A DNA stretch of 64,000 bases from Hydrococcus rivularis NIES-593 (GTDB taxonomy: Bacteria; Cyanobacteriota; Cyanobacteriia; Cyanobacteriales; Microcystaceae), in NCBI RefSeq assembly GCF_001904635.1, contig NZ_MRCB01000003.1, positions 123,976-187,975 of the forward strand. Reading direction: 5' to 3'. A program made the translations under genes and the position numbers. The notes under the pieces were generated by a model. The model was not told where the DNA came from, ran no database searches, and was given only the letters and a program-made list of their open reading frames with translations. Positions within the stretch are counted from its first letter, which is position 1. The number at the start of each line of letters is the position of its first letter. Positions 45,949 to 54,517 of the stretch are shown here, in pieces.

Positions 45949-46791
45949 TCAATTCGTCGGCGGTAACTCTAGAGGAATCGCTCCCATCAATCCTTTACGA
46001 AAATCATTTAATAACTGAAGCGCTGCTCTTTCAGCATCTCCTTGATAGCGACTGTTTGCCAACGCGTGAATATATTCTTCCCCAGTCATGGAGAGGGGAT
46101 CTAATCCGTAGCGCGATCGCAATATTTCCTCATAGGCTAGCTCAACCAAGAGATCGACCAAAGCGGCGGCAACGTGCTGATTGTCGTAAGCTGCCTCGCC
46201 AATATCTTCACAAATGGCTAATTTGACGGCATCGGTTTGATTGTCTAGCTTAGAAGGAATGACCCCAGGCGCATCTAGTAGCTCGATTGACTCGGAAATC
46301 CGCACCCATTGCAGTTGGCGAGTCACTCCCGCACGACGGGCGCTAGCAACGGCTTTGCGCCCCAACAAACGATTAATTAGCGCCGATTTACCGACATTGG
46401 GAAAGCCGATGACCACTGCACGAACGGGACGGGGACGCATGCCGCGATCGCGCCGTCTCCGATTCATCTCGACTCCCGCCGCTTGCGCCGCTTTACTGAC
46501 GGCTCTAATACCTTGACCTTGTTGGGCATCGGTAAAATAAGGTACTTCTCCCCGTCGCTTAAACCAAGCTTGCCATGCCTGACGCACCGATTCGGGAATC
46601 ATATCCGCGCGATTGAGAATTAAGATTCGCGGTTTGCTACCAATCCATTCCGCTACTTGGGGATGGTGCGAAGCGAGGGGAATTCTGGCATCTAGCACCT
46701 CCAGCACGACATCGACGCGCTTGAGTTGTTCTTTGAGCTGTCGTTCCGCTTTGGCAATGTGACCGGGATACCATTGGATTTCAGGTGGCAT
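45949..46791 (-). CDS. rbgA: Ribosome biogenesis GTPase RbgA (YlqF)
   Basis: Circularly permuted GTPase that assists late 50S subunit assembly. It has 280 residues from MPPEIQWYPGHIAKAERQL, the invariant family N-terminus. The G4 motif LNRAD precedes G1 GFPNVGKSALINRL and G3 DAPG, confirming the permuted order. The C-terminal RNA-binding helical domain is present. A TTG 9 codons upstream at 46818 is rejected because the family starts at the MPP motif. It lies next to a palindromic repeat and has no operon partner. Confidence 0.93.
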   Translation of the reverse strand: MPPEIQWYPGHIAKAERQLKEQLKRVDVVLEVLDARIPLASHHPQVAEWIGSKPRILILNRADMIPESVRQAWQAWFKRRGEVPYFTDAQQGQGIRAVSKAAQAAGVEMNRRRRDRGMRPRPVRAVVIGFPNVGKSALINRLLGRKAVASARRAGVTRQLQWVRISESIELLDAPGVIPSKLDNQTDAVKLAICEDIGEAAYDNQHVAAALVDLLVELAYEEILRSRYGLDPLSMTGEEYIHALANSRYQGDAERAALQLLNDFRKGLMGAIPLELPPTN

Positions 46792-46831
46792 GGAAGTCAG
46801 TAGGTAGTAGTTTGTCAAGTTTGATTCGATC

Positions 46832-46885
46832 GTAGTACGAGCGTCTCGCTCGTGCGAGCAAGACGCGAAGGAGCTTTCGCACTAC
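46832..46885. repeat. GTAGT-ended palindromic repeat
   Basis: Opens with GTAGTACGAGCGTCTCGCTC and closes with GGAGCTTTCGCACTAC. The ends GTAGTnCGA / TCGnACTAC are inverted, and an inner CGAGCGTCTCGCTCG arm can fold on itself. Only one copy is in this window. I recall similar elements in other cyanobacterial genomes. Confidence 0.6.
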
Positions 46886-47051
46886 CACAAAACCAGGCAA
46901 AACAAAATTGACACAGTAAGTAGACAAACAATTAATATAAGATTTACCGATCTTTTTGTTAAGCTATCGCCTCTCCACCCTCAGGCTTTCTAAAATGGAA
47001 TCATCTCGAATCTGAATGCAAAAAGACTTTAGAGCATTCGAGGAGTCGAAT

Positions 47052-47864
47052 ATGGAAGCGATTCTGGGCACTCTGATTGGTTTAGTTTTTCTCTTTGGCG
47101 TTAGCGGCATCAAAATCGATCGCGAATACGAGCGAGGCGTTATCTTTCGTCTGGGACGATTCAACGACATCAAAGGGCCGGGCATGTATTGGATTATCCC
47201 CCTAGTCGATCGAAAAGCTCAAGTGGATGTCCGTACTAAAACCGTTGACATTGCTCCTCAAGAAACAGTCACGGCTGATAGCGTTACGATCAAAGTCAAT
47301 GCAGTTCTCTACTATCGGATTCTCGATCCTTCCAAAGCCATTAATCGGGTTGAGAACTATCAAGTAGCTGTTTATCAGGCTGCGATGACCACGCTACGAA
47401 ACGTTGTCGGACAAAACATTCTCGATGATGTCCTACAAAATCGGGACAAAATTAATCACGAGGTTCAACAAATTGTGGATGAGATGGCCGAACCTTGGGG
47501 CATCGAAATCGAACGGGTAGAAATGAAAGATGTAGAAATTCCCCTGGCAATGCAAAGAGCAATGGCGAAAGAAGCAGAAGCGGTACGCGAAAAACGCGCC
47601 CGCCTTATCAAAGCTTCAGCCGAACAAGAAGCTTCAGTTAAGTTAGCGCAAGCCTCGCAAAAAATTATGGAAAATCCGGCAGCGCTGGAGTTACGGCGAT
47701 TGCAAATGCTAACGGAAATTGGGGCAGAAAACAACACGACAACAATTGTAATGATGCCGTCGGATATGATTACCCTTGCTAAGCAATGGTCGGAAAGTCT
47801 CCAAAATAGCGACAAACAAAAACAAAACGAGCAGCTAAAAAATGGCGATCGCCTGCGGATGTAA
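47052..47864 (+). CDS. Slipin/stomatin-like SPFH (band 7) protein
   Basis: A 270-residue membrane-associated SPFH protein. One N-terminal hydrophobic hairpin (AILGTLIGLVFLFGVSGI) is followed by the band 7 domain with GRFNDIKGPGMYWIIP and VTADSVTIKVNAVLYYRI. A C-terminal coiled helix (AEAVREKRARLIKASAEQEA) promotes oligomerisation. Such proteins organise membrane microdomains and often partner with an NfeD protein, but none is adjacent here. The start is set by GAGGAG at 47040-47045 with 6-nt spacing to ATG 47052; the upstream ATG at 47016 has no such site. Confidence 0.92.
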   Translation: MEAILGTLIGLVFLFGVSGIKIDREYERGVIFRLGRFNDIKGPGMYWIIPLVDRKAQVDVRTKTVDIAPQETVTADSVTIKVNAVLYYRILDPSKAINRVENYQVAVYQAAMTTLRNVVGQNILDDVLQNRDKINHEVQQIVDEMAEPWGIEIERVEMKDVEIPLAMQRAMAKEAEAVREKRARLIKASAEQEASVKLAQASQKIMENPAALELRRLQMLTEIGAENNTTTIVMMPSDMITLAKQWSESLQNSDKQKQNEQLKNGDRLRM

Positions 47865-47882
47865 GATCGTTCAAGCTTTTAC

Positions 47883-48455
47883 CTAACTATAGCTAGAAGC
47901 AAAGTGCTCCTCCAACAATTCTGGAATGCGCTCCGGTCGGACTTGGCAGTAACGCGCTTTATCGGGCATCATAACTAAGTTGGGACCCTGTTTGCATTGT
48001 TTGAGACAACCCGTTAATTTAATTTGAACTTTGTCCGCCAAGCCGCGATCGCGCAAGCTTTCTTCTAATACCTGACAGATTGCTCGACCTCCTCTTTTCC
48101 AACAACTCGATTTTTGACACACTAAAATACTGGCTTTGGACAGTGGCGGCGATTCGGAAACAGAAACTGGAATTGAAGTATTATTGTCGATCTTAACGGG
48201 TTTGACGGAATTCGCTTTCAGTTTGACTTTACCCGTCTTACGAGATTGCTGTCTCATTCCCCGTACTTCAACCCAGCTACCGGGGACAATAGTTTCTAAG
48301 ATCTGCTCGCGAATTTCTTTAGCTGGCTTGACCCAATATTCGCGATCGGCAAAAGCAATTCTCAGATACTTAATCTTATAACTATCTTTAATAATAAAGC
48401 CTAGTAATTGTCCGACCAGACTAAAGTCCGAGACTTCGGGAATAACACTTGACAT
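47883..48455 (-). CDS. (2Fe-2S) ferredoxin-domain protein with N-terminal OB-like region
   Basis: A 190-residue protein. The N-terminal half (about 1-95) is beta-rich and ends in GSWVEVRGMRQQSRKTGKVK, suggesting an OB-like or RNA-binding fold. The C-terminal half is a thioredoxin-like [2Fe-2S] ferredoxin: ILVCQKSSCWKRGG and KLTGCLKQCKQGPNLVMMPD supply four cysteines. GTG three codons upstream is an alternative start. The next gene on the same strand begins close upstream, so the pair may be one transcript. Redox partner unknown. Confidence 0.8.
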   Translation of the reverse strand: MSSVIPEVSDFSLVGQLLGFIIKDSYKIKYLRIAFADREYWVKPAKEIREQILETIVPGSWVEVRGMRQQSRKTGKVKLKANSVKPVKIDNNTSIPVSVSESPPLSKASILVCQKSSCWKRGGRAICQVLEESLRDRGLADKVQIKLTGCLKQCKQGPNLVMMPDKARYCQVRPERIPELLEEHFASSYS

Positions 48456-48479
48456 TTTTTCCACCAGACTTAAATTTCA

Positions 48480-48740
48480 CTACTCGTTGACATTACTTTC
48501 CAGATGCCAGCAGCCATTTAACCAACGGACTAATTCCCAGCGAGGTGTGGCGATTTGTCTGACTGCACTCCATAGCTGAATGGCAGCTGTGGGACTGTGA
48601 ATGGCTACTTGTAAAGGGCGATCGGTTTTGCAATGGCAAGGAATTTGTAACTCTTGCAAGCGGCGATAGATAGCCCACCGATCTGCCCAGTTGACATTGA
48701 CAACATAACTTGATGCTAATTGTGAATTGACACCGTTCAT
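48480..48740 (-). CDS. Small conserved cyanobacterial protein
   Basis: An 86-residue cytoplasmic protein with conserved-looking VNWADRWAIYRRLQELQIPC and WELVRWLNGCWHL and three cysteines or cysteine-like positions. It resembles short hypothetical proteins found across cyanobacteria. It lies immediately upstream of the ferredoxin-domain gene on the same strand and is divergent from a Dps gene, with two candidate Fur boxes between. Those neighbours hint at iron metabolism, which is inference only. Confidence 0.65.
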   Translation of the reverse strand: MNGVNSQLASSYVVNVNWADRWAIYRRLQELQIPCHCKTDRPLQVAIHSPTAAIQLWSAVRQIATPRWELVRWLNGCWHLESNVNE

Positions 48741-48747
48741 TTTTTAA

Positions 48748-48766
48748 TTAAATGATAATCTTTGGC
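48748..48766. promoter_or_regulatory. Candidate Fur box 1
   Basis: The 19-bp window contains ATGATAATC exactly and matches the consensus GATAATGATAATCATTATC at about 13 of 19 positions. It lies 7 nt upstream of the small-protein start codon. The region is AT-rich, so chance matching is a real risk. Confidence 0.3.
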
Positions 48767-48794
48767 ATTTATATCCTCCAGTTTGAGTATATCT

Positions 48795-48813
48795 ATAAAT
48801 GCTAATTATTCTC
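48795..48813. promoter_or_regulatory. Candidate Fur box 2
   Basis: The reverse-strand 19-mer GAGAATAATTAGCATTTAT matches the Fur consensus at about 12 of 19 positions. It sits between the divergent small-protein and Dps genes, within 170 nt of the Dps start. Support comes mainly from context. Confidence 0.25.
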
Positions 48814-48968
48814 AAGTAGTTTTTAAGAAGATATTCGGTGCTAGTTGGCTGCTTGGTAAAAAAGTTTTAAACTTTAAGACTTACAGTAATTTTCTTTACA
48901 CTTTCGCGCGATCTGCGTAGACTAGAATATTTCTAAAGGCATTCTCAAATCGAGAGGAGAACGCAACT

Positions 48969-49526
48969 ATGTCTACAGCTCAAGGTTTACTGCGTGCTTT
49001 TGGCGAAGTTGGCGACAATCCGGTTTTGTTAGACAAAAGTGTAACAGCACCAGTTTGTGAGGGGTTAAATATTACCCTTGCTAGCTTCCAGGCTTTATAC
49101 CTTCAATATCAAAAACATCATTTCGTTGTAGAAGGTTCCGAATTTTATCAACTGCACGAGTTCTTCCAAGAATCCTACGAAGCGGTACAGGAACACGTAC
49201 ACGATCTTGGAGAGCGTTTAAATGGATTGGGTGGAATTCCAGTCGCTAGTTTTGCTAAGCTGGCAGAACTGTGTTGTTTTTCTCCCGAACCTGACGGTGC
49301 CTATGACTGCCGCCGAATGATAGAGCACGATCTAGAAGCCGAACAAGCGCTAATCCAACTCATACGCCGTCAAGCCGCTCAAGCAGAAAGTTTAGGCGAT
49401 CGCGCTACTCGCTATTTGTATGAAAAAATCCTTCTAAAAACAGAAGAGAGAGCTTACCATCTCAATCACTTCCTCGTACCCGATAGCTTGACCCTAGCTT
49501 TCGTTAAGAATGGAAGCAGTCACTAA
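48969..49526 (+). CDS. DpsA-type ferritin-like protein
   Basis: A 185-residue protein of the cyanobacterial DpsA group, distinct from the Dps at 15379. The helix A/B motif [29 protein letters not shown] carries the ferroxidase His, Asp-equivalent and Glu positions. The N-terminal ~40 residues are extended as in DpsA. Cysteine pairs LCCF and DCRR are notable. ATG 48969 is preceded by GAGAGGAG. It is divergent from the small protein/ferredoxin pair, and a strong terminator follows. Confidence 0.88.
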   Translation: MSTAQGLLRAFGEVGDNPVLLDKSVTAPVCEGLNITLASFQALYLQYQKHHFVVEGSEFYQLHEFFQESYEAVQEHVHDLGERLNGLGGIPVASFAKLAELCCFSPEPDGAYDCRRMIEHDLEAEQALIQLIRRQAAQAESLGDRATRYLYEKILLKTEERAYHLNHFLVPDSLTLAFVKNGSSH

Positions 49527-49551
49527 AAAGCCACAGATGTTAGGCACAATA

Positions 49552-49592
49552 ATTTGACGGGCTTTGTCACTTATAGACTCAGCCCGTCAAAT
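49552..49592 (+). terminator. Terminator of the DpsA-type gene
   Basis: A 12-bp perfect stem ATTTGACGGGCT (49552-49563) / AGCCCGTCAAAT (49581-49592), followed by the T-rich stretch CATTTCTGTTTGATTTTCC. The next 225 nt up to the PEBP gene hold nothing recognisable. Confidence 0.75.
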
Positions 49593-49816
49593 CATTTCTG
49601 TTTGATTTTCCAAGGTTCCCTCCGTAACCTTTTCTAATTGGAACCGATCGCCAGCTTCTCGCTTTCTCCTTACCTTAGTCGCCTCTTCCTCAGATCCTGG
49701 TTTGGCGTTGCCTCCTATAAGAGGCGTTGCCACTTCACTCTAGGGTTTAGGTCGATCCACTACGATCTCAATTACATACTAGCAAAACTTTTGGCAAGTG
49801 AGATCTTTTTTTCTCT

Positions 49817-50275
49817 TCAGTTTCTAATTCTTTCATACCTTCCCATTAGTTCTGCTTTGGCTAAGATGCGACCCTCCATTGCCCGTTCCACCTGCTGCTT
49901 GGTTGCTTTCTCTGGAAGGTTTAACTGAGTATCCAAAGCATAAAGCTTAAAAAAGTAGCGATGTTCTCGGTCTGGGGGACAAGGACCATAATAGTTCAAG
50001 TTTTTGCTGGTGCCGATGCCATGAACCCCCGGTGGTTCTTTGCCCTCTTGAATTTCCGTTAAACTGGGCGCAATATTAAAGACTACCCAATGATCCCACA
50101 TCCCATCGGCTCGCAGGCGTTTTGGCACGTCGGGATCGTCCATAATCAACACCAAGCTTTTCGCTTCGGCAGGAACGTCGGATATAACGAGTGGGGGATT
50201 GATATTTTCTCCATCGCACGTGTATTTCGGGGGGATTTTCCCTTCATGCGCGAACGCGGGACTGGTCAATTTCAT
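49817..50275 (-). CDS. YbhB/YbcL family PEBP-like protein
   Basis: A 152-residue phosphatidylethanolamine-binding-protein family member (Raf kinase inhibitor-like). The ligand-site motifs are SLVLIMDDPDVP and DHWVVFNIAPSL. YYGPCPPDREHRYFFKLYALD is the other conserved PEBP block. No signal peptide, so cytoplasmic. The bacterial members have no firmly established role. It is a single gene, divergent from tRNA-Leu. Confidence 0.92.
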   Translation of the reverse strand: MKLTSPAFAHEGKIPPKYTCDGENINPPLVISDVPAEAKSLVLIMDDPDVPKRLRADGMWDHWVVFNIAPSLTEIQEGKEPPGVHGIGTSKNLNYYGPCPPDREHRYFFKLYALDTQLNLPEKATKQQVERAMEGRILAKAELMGRYERIRN

Positions 50276-50372
50276 TGTTGATACCTCAGCGTTTACGGCA
50301 ATTTTTATGCTAATACATTCTTTCCTACCATTGCTTGTGAGATCCGAGATATGCTATGCTTGAAAAGCACTT

Positions 50373-50454
50373 GCGGATGTGGCGGAATTGGTATACGCGC
50401 ACGCTTGAGGTGCGTGTGGCTATTGCCGTGCGAGTTCAAGTCTCGCCATCCGCA
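50373..50454 (+). tRNA. tRNA-Leu (anticodon GAG)
   Basis: An 82-nt class II tRNA. The acceptor arms GCGGATG and CATCCGC pair fully, with discriminator A at 50454. The D arm is GGCGGAATTGGTATACGC, and the anticodon loop CTTGAGG places GAG at 50407-50409. A long variable arm (TGGCTATTGCCG) is as expected for leucine, and the T arm contains GTTCAAGT. CCA is not encoded. Confidence 0.96.
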
Positions 50455-50466
50455 TTTTAATAAGGC

Positions 50467-50508
50467 AAAAGGTAAAAGGCAAAAGAGAAAACCTTACTTT
50501 TACCTTTT
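50467..50508. terminator. Bidirectional terminator between tRNA-Leu and the Pix-like operon
   Basis: A 12-bp stem, AAAAGGTAAAAG (50467-50478) with CTTTTACCTTTT (50497-50508), giving T-rich 3' ends on both strands. It closes the leftward operon 7 nt after its last stop codon and the rightward tRNA. Confidence 0.75.
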
Positions 50509-50514
50509 TGTTAT

Positions 50515-51054
50515 CTAAAAGGGAAAACTGAGCTGGGGCGAGGCAGAAATGATCCCAGAAACTGGCGGAACGATGCGATCGACTTCTAGGATAAAAACTG
50601 TCAGCGATTCCTCTTTGTGAGAAATAACCGTGACGTGGCTGGCAATCTCCAACGTATCGGCGCGACGATAAGAAGCAGGTAGTGCCCGAATTTGAGAGAT
50701 AGGCACGTCATGCAAAGATGGAGCTTGCCCGACCAAAATCCCAAAAGATTCGCCAACGCTATTCCTAGCAATAATGAGATAACCGCGCGCTCCAGATGGT
50801 ATGAGTTGGCTGGCGTTAAATAGGCGCTTGTGTAAGTCAACTACCGTAATCTCGCGATCGTCAATGCGAGCTACTCCTAGATGGCTGAGTCCGCTTCCAT
50901 AAATGGGAGTGTAATTGACAACTTTTTTGACGAGATCGACCGGTAGAGCAACATTCAGTTTGCCAACACCGAAAGTCAGTAATTTAATCGATCGTTGGCT
51001 CTGTCCGATTGGCAGTCCGATATTGGGAGATTGGTTGTTAGAGAGATCGTTCAT
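50515..51054 (-). CDS. CheW-like adaptor, last gene of the operon
   Basis: A 179-residue CheW-domain protein that would couple the MCPs to CheA. LLTFGVGKLNVALPVDLVKKVV is the first CheW strand set, and VARIDDREITVVDLHKRLF is the second. Its ATG overlaps the stop of the CheA gene by 4 nt, so translation is probably coupled. It is diverged from the other CheW in this operon (61754), suggesting distinct partners. No phosphoacceptor domain. Confidence 0.88.
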   Translation of the reverse strand: MNDLSNNQSPNIGLPIGQSQRSIKLLTFGVGKLNVALPVDLVKKVVNYTPIYGSGLSHLGVARIDDREITVVDLHKRLFNASQLIPSGARGYLIIARNSVGESFGILVGQAPSLHDVPISQIRALPASYRRADTLEIASHVTVISHKEESLTVFILEVDRIVPPVSGIISASPQLSFPF

Positions 51055-54000
51055 CTTAGGGCGGTAAGAGCTTTAGAGGAATTTTGAGCGAGCAAGTCTT
51101 TGATAGCTGCTAAAAATTGTTGTTCGATAAAAGGCTTGGTAAAATAAGCGCTAGCTCCTAAATGCATAGCAAGCTGGCGGTGTTTGTCGCTGCTGCGGGA
51201 AGTAAGCATGGCGACTGGGATCTTAGTCATTTCGGGATCGCGGCGGCGCTGCCCAAGAAATTCAAAGCCATTCATATTGGGCATTTCCACATCGCAAATA
51301 ACGAGTTGTATGCCCGCAGTTTGTTGCAGTTGCTCGATCGCTTCTCGTCCGTCTCTGGCTTGAACGACGCGATAGCCAGCTTTTTGTAAGGTAAGGGCAA
51401 GCGTTCTGCGTAGGGTGGCCGAGTCGTCCACCACCAGAATAGTAGTTGCCTGAGCAACCGTTGGCGCTGATTTTGCATTGGCAATTTGTTGTTTGTCCGA
51501 GAACGCCGATTTGATTGCTGCCTTGGCTGTTTCGGGTTCTAGGAACTGGTCTAGCAGGATGCCTCCGTTGATAACCGGAATTAGGGTGCCATCTCCCAAA
51601 ATCGTACAACCATAAGTATAGCTAGGAGAAGCGATCGCGCTTCCGAATGGCTTGATAACTAACTCTTGTTCGCTCACCAAGCGATTGACTTCCAAGGCAA
51701 ATAATTGCTGTCCTCGACGCAGCAGCAGGAGGGGTAGTGCCCAATCGTCCGGGGTGGGCACCGAGCTGAGTACCTTACTGGACGTAATTTCTGGCAAGGC
51801 ACAATTATAGGTCAACAGTTCGTTTAATCGATAAATCGGAATAATTTGCTGCTGCCAATGCAAGAAGCGCTGACTGCCCGATTTTTTAATTTGCTCGCCA
51901 GTAGGAATAATAATTTCTTCGATACTGTCGGAGGGCAAAGCCACGGCAGTTGCTTGTCCGGTTACTTCCTGGTTCATCAAACAAACCAGCAATTTAGAAA
52001 TCGTTAGGGTCAAGGGGAGACGCAAAGTAAAAGTCGTTCCTTTTCCAGGCGTAGAGGTTACTACGACAGTGCCTTTGAGCGATCGCAACTGAGAGCGAAC
52101 CACATCGAGACCGACTCCTCGTCCCGACAGTTCGCTGACTTGGCTAGCGGTAGAGAATCCTGGCTCGAAAATCAGCTCGGCAATGCGATCTTCGGTCATC
52201 ATTGCCAGTTCTTCCGGAGTTGCCAAGCCAACGCTAATGGCTTTCTGCCCAATTTTTTCCAGATTCAGACCCCGACCATCATCTTTGATTTCGATAATGG
52301 TTTGGTTGCCTTGGTGGAATGCCCGAATTTCGATTTGTCCTTCTTCTGATTTGCCTTGCTGTTTTCTCACCTCTGGCGGTTCGATTCCATGGTCGAAGGC
52401 ATTGCGGAGCAAGTGCAGTAAGGGGTCGTAGAGCTTCTCCAGTGCGGCTTTGTCCACCAATACCCCCGTTCCGCTCAGTTTGAGCTTCACGGGTTTGCGA
52501 TAAGTCGTAGATAGGTCGCGTAAGGTTCGCGGGAAGCGGTTGAGAACTTCGCCTAAAGGCAGCATTCTAGCCCACATCAACTCATCCCGCAAGTTGGTGA
52601 GCATCTGACGCTGTTGCTCTAGACTTTGGTTAGAGTTACGCGCGAACAGGACGATATCTTCGACGGCTTCTTCGAGCTGGATCATCTCTTCCACTAGCCC
52701 TTGCAGCAGCGAATAGAGCGCTCCGTAACTATCCATTTCCAGAGCGTCGAATTCAGCCAAGCTTTGAATTCTAAATTCCGAACTCTGACTCGAAGCGGCG
52801 GTTGAATCTCGATCCGATTTCAGACCTCCAAGCTCGTCATTCATTGGTTTGACTAACATTTGATCTGACAATTCTCGCAATTGCCCCGTCATTTTCTGGA
52901 ACCGGGCAAAGCGAGCTAGTAGCTCTTTAACTCCCCCCTGGATTTGCTCGTTTTGTAACGAAAGGCTGTTGCGGTTGATGGAAAGCTCGCCGACTAGGTT
53001 ATTCATCCGCTCCAAGCGGTTGAAGTCTACCCGAACTGAGAGATTAGAGGCTGCCTTGGCTGCTGGCACGCCGGGAAGTTCTGGATGTTTGTCCGGTTCG
53101 GTAAATGTTTCTCGATCGGTTTTATCGGCAATCGGCGCAGGAGTGGCAGAGGCAGAAAGCGGAAAAGAGAGAGGAGCAGAAGGTTCGGAAGTTTCCTCAA
53201 TTGACGGCAGGCGATCGAAAATTTGCTCGACCGATTGAACGGCTGCGTCAATTTTCTCTGCTAGTTCTTCGGGTTTGGACTCGGTAAGATGCAGCATGGG
53301 GACCGCTTCGGCGGTTTCAGGGGCGACCGAACCGAAGACTTCATCGAGAGAAGGAACCGCTTCGGCAGTTTCAGGGGCGACCGAACCAAAAATATCATCG
53401 AGAGAGGGTGCTGCTTCGGCAGTTTCAGGGGCGACCGAACCAAAAATATCATCGAGAGAAGGGGCACTAAAATTAATCGGCGCAGTTTCTGGATCGGGTG
53501 CTGCGGTTCCGAAGATATTGTCTAGTGCCGGAGGGGTTGTTTCACCCCAGAAAGCTTCTAGAGGTTGAGCTTCAGAGCCAGATCGAGCTTCAATTATTTC
53601 GGAGTGAACGAGCGGTGCTGCCGTTCCTGTCGAATCTTGAGCCAGAGCGATGAGAGCCTCAGAGGGATTGCCACCACGATCGCGATCGCCTGCTAGGACT
53701 TGCTCTCGACTCATCTGCCAATCTGCCAGCGCCAGTTGGGCAATTTGTAACGTTTTATCGGGATGGCGATCGAGAGCTTGCAAAGCGACTTGAGCAATTT
53801 CTCCAAATCCAGGCAACCCGAGCAACTCCGCAAATCCAACAAATACTTCTGCTTGCGCCCGCAATTCTCCAGCCACTTCGTAATTTTGAGGGTTGGCAAC
53901 GACATTGGCAAGGCGTTCTAATCCCTGAGCGACATCGACTTCAAAGATCGAGGAGACGATATCGATCCCCAAATCGCTAGAGGAGGGAATGTACCGATCT

Positions 54001-54419
54001 GCGTTAGCGAGACTATCTCCCAAGCGCTCTTCGAGCTGCTTAAAAATCGGTTCGGCAACTTGCAGCGCCGCGTCTGCATCGAAGCTACCCACTTGGATTT
54101 GCTCCATCAAGGGATTTTTGAGACAGTCATAGGCTTGCAGGAGCAAACTTTCTAGCTCGGTATCGATTTCGACCGATTCGCTGTAAAGTGCCTTGAAAGT
54201 ATCTTCCAAGCGATGAGACAGAGTTTTGATGGCGTTCAGTTCCACGCTCGCTGCGCCTCCTTTGAGAGAATGAGCAGCTCGCATGATTTCGTGGACTTTT
54301 GCCGTACTGCGCTCTTCTCGAAGGGTAAGTAACCCGCTTTCGATGTTATGCAACAGTTCGGGCGCTTCTTCGATGAAAAACTGGTAAGCTTGGTCGCGGA
54401 TATCGGAGTTGAGTGCCAT
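51051..54419 (-). CDS. Hybrid CheA histidine kinase with C-terminal receiver (PixL/PilL-like)
   Basis: A 1122-residue chemotaxis-family kinase. Hpt domain at 1-105 with phosphorylated His50 in MRAAHSLKGGAAS. A long variable linker (about 230-460) contains an 18-residue tandem repeat. P3/dimerisation region from RVDFNRLERMNNLVGELSI, HATPase with LLHLLRNAFDHGIE and GRGVGLDVV, CheW-like domain, then a receiver with VVDDSATLRRTL and acceptor Asp in ICDVEMPNMNGFEF. The receiver fusion is typical of cyanobacterial PixL/PilL proteins. It is 4-nt coupled to the downstream CheW and 98 nt after the MCP gene. Confidence 0.93.
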   Translation of the reverse strand: MALNSDIRDQAYQFFIEEAPELLHNIESGLLTLREERSTAKVHEIMRAAHSLKGGAASVELNAIKTLSHRLEDTFKALYSESVEIDTELESLLLQAYDCLKNPLMEQIQVGSFDADAALQVAEPIFKQLEERLGDSLANADRYIPSSSDLGIDIVSSIFEVDVAQGLERLANVVANPQNYEVAGELRAQAEVFVGFAELLGLPGFGEIAQVALQALDRHPDKTLQIAQLALADWQMSREQVLAGDRDRGGNPSEALIALAQDSTGTAAPLVHSEIIEARSGSEAQPLEAFWGETTPPALDNIFGTAAPDPETAPINFSAPSLDDIFGSVAPETAEAAPSLDDIFGSVAPETAEAVPSLDEVFGSVAPETAEAVPMLHLTESKPEELAEKIDAAVQSVEQIFDRLPSIEETSEPSAPLSFPLSASATPAPIADKTDRETFTEPDKHPELPGVPAAKAASNLSVRVDFNRLERMNNLVGELSINRNSLSLQNEQIQGGVKELLARFARFQKMTGQLRELSDQMLVKPMNDELGGLKSDRDSTAASSQSSEFRIQSLAEFDALEMDSYGALYSLLQGLVEEMIQLEEAVEDIVLFARNSNQSLEQQRQMLTNLRDELMWARMLPLGEVLNRFPRTLRDLSTTYRKPVKLKLSGTGVLVDKAALEKLYDPLLHLLRNAFDHGIEPPEVRKQQGKSEEGQIEIRAFHQGNQTIIEIKDDGRGLNLEKIGQKAISVGLATPEELAMMTEDRIAELIFEPGFSTASQVSELSGRGVGLDVVRSQLRSLKGTVVVTSTPGKGTTFTLRLPLTLTISKLLVCLMNQEVTGQATAVALPSDSIEEIIIPTGEQIKKSGSQRFLHWQQQIIPIYRLNELLTYNCALPEITSSKVLSSVPTPDDWALPLLLLRRGQQLFALEVNRLVSEQELVIKPFGSAIASPSYTYGCTILGDGTLIPVINGGILLDQFLEPETAKAAIKSAFSDKQQIANAKSAPTVAQATTILVVDDSATLRRTLALTLQKAGYRVVQARDGREAIEQLQQTAGIQLVICDVEMPNMNGFEFLGQRRRDPEMTKIPVAMLTSRSSDKHRQLAMHLGASAYFTKPFIEQQFLAAIKDLLAQNSSKALTALR
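53281..53470 (-). repeat. 54-bp in-frame tandem repeat in the CheA linker
   Basis: Three copies of SLDDIFGSVAPETAEAxP (18 residues, 54 bp) lie head to tail, with a more degenerate fourth unit (ALDNIFGTAAPDPETAP) just upstream in the protein. The DNA copies are nearly identical, so copy number may vary between strains. The motif is acidic, alternates hydrophobic residues and lies between the Hpt and catalytic parts. Confidence 0.8.
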
Positions 54420-54517
54420 CGTTTGCTCGTGAGTAGAGGATAGAGATGAGAAATAAGAATAAGTAATATTTCAATATTGACGATCGAATCTCGGAATTCA
54501 GCCTTAAAACTCCGTAT

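Noticed and set aside
49593-49816. T/C-rich stretch with short GGCGTTGCC repeats considered as a small RNA
   Set aside because: No stable fold, promoter or terminator beyond the DpsA hairpin could be made out.
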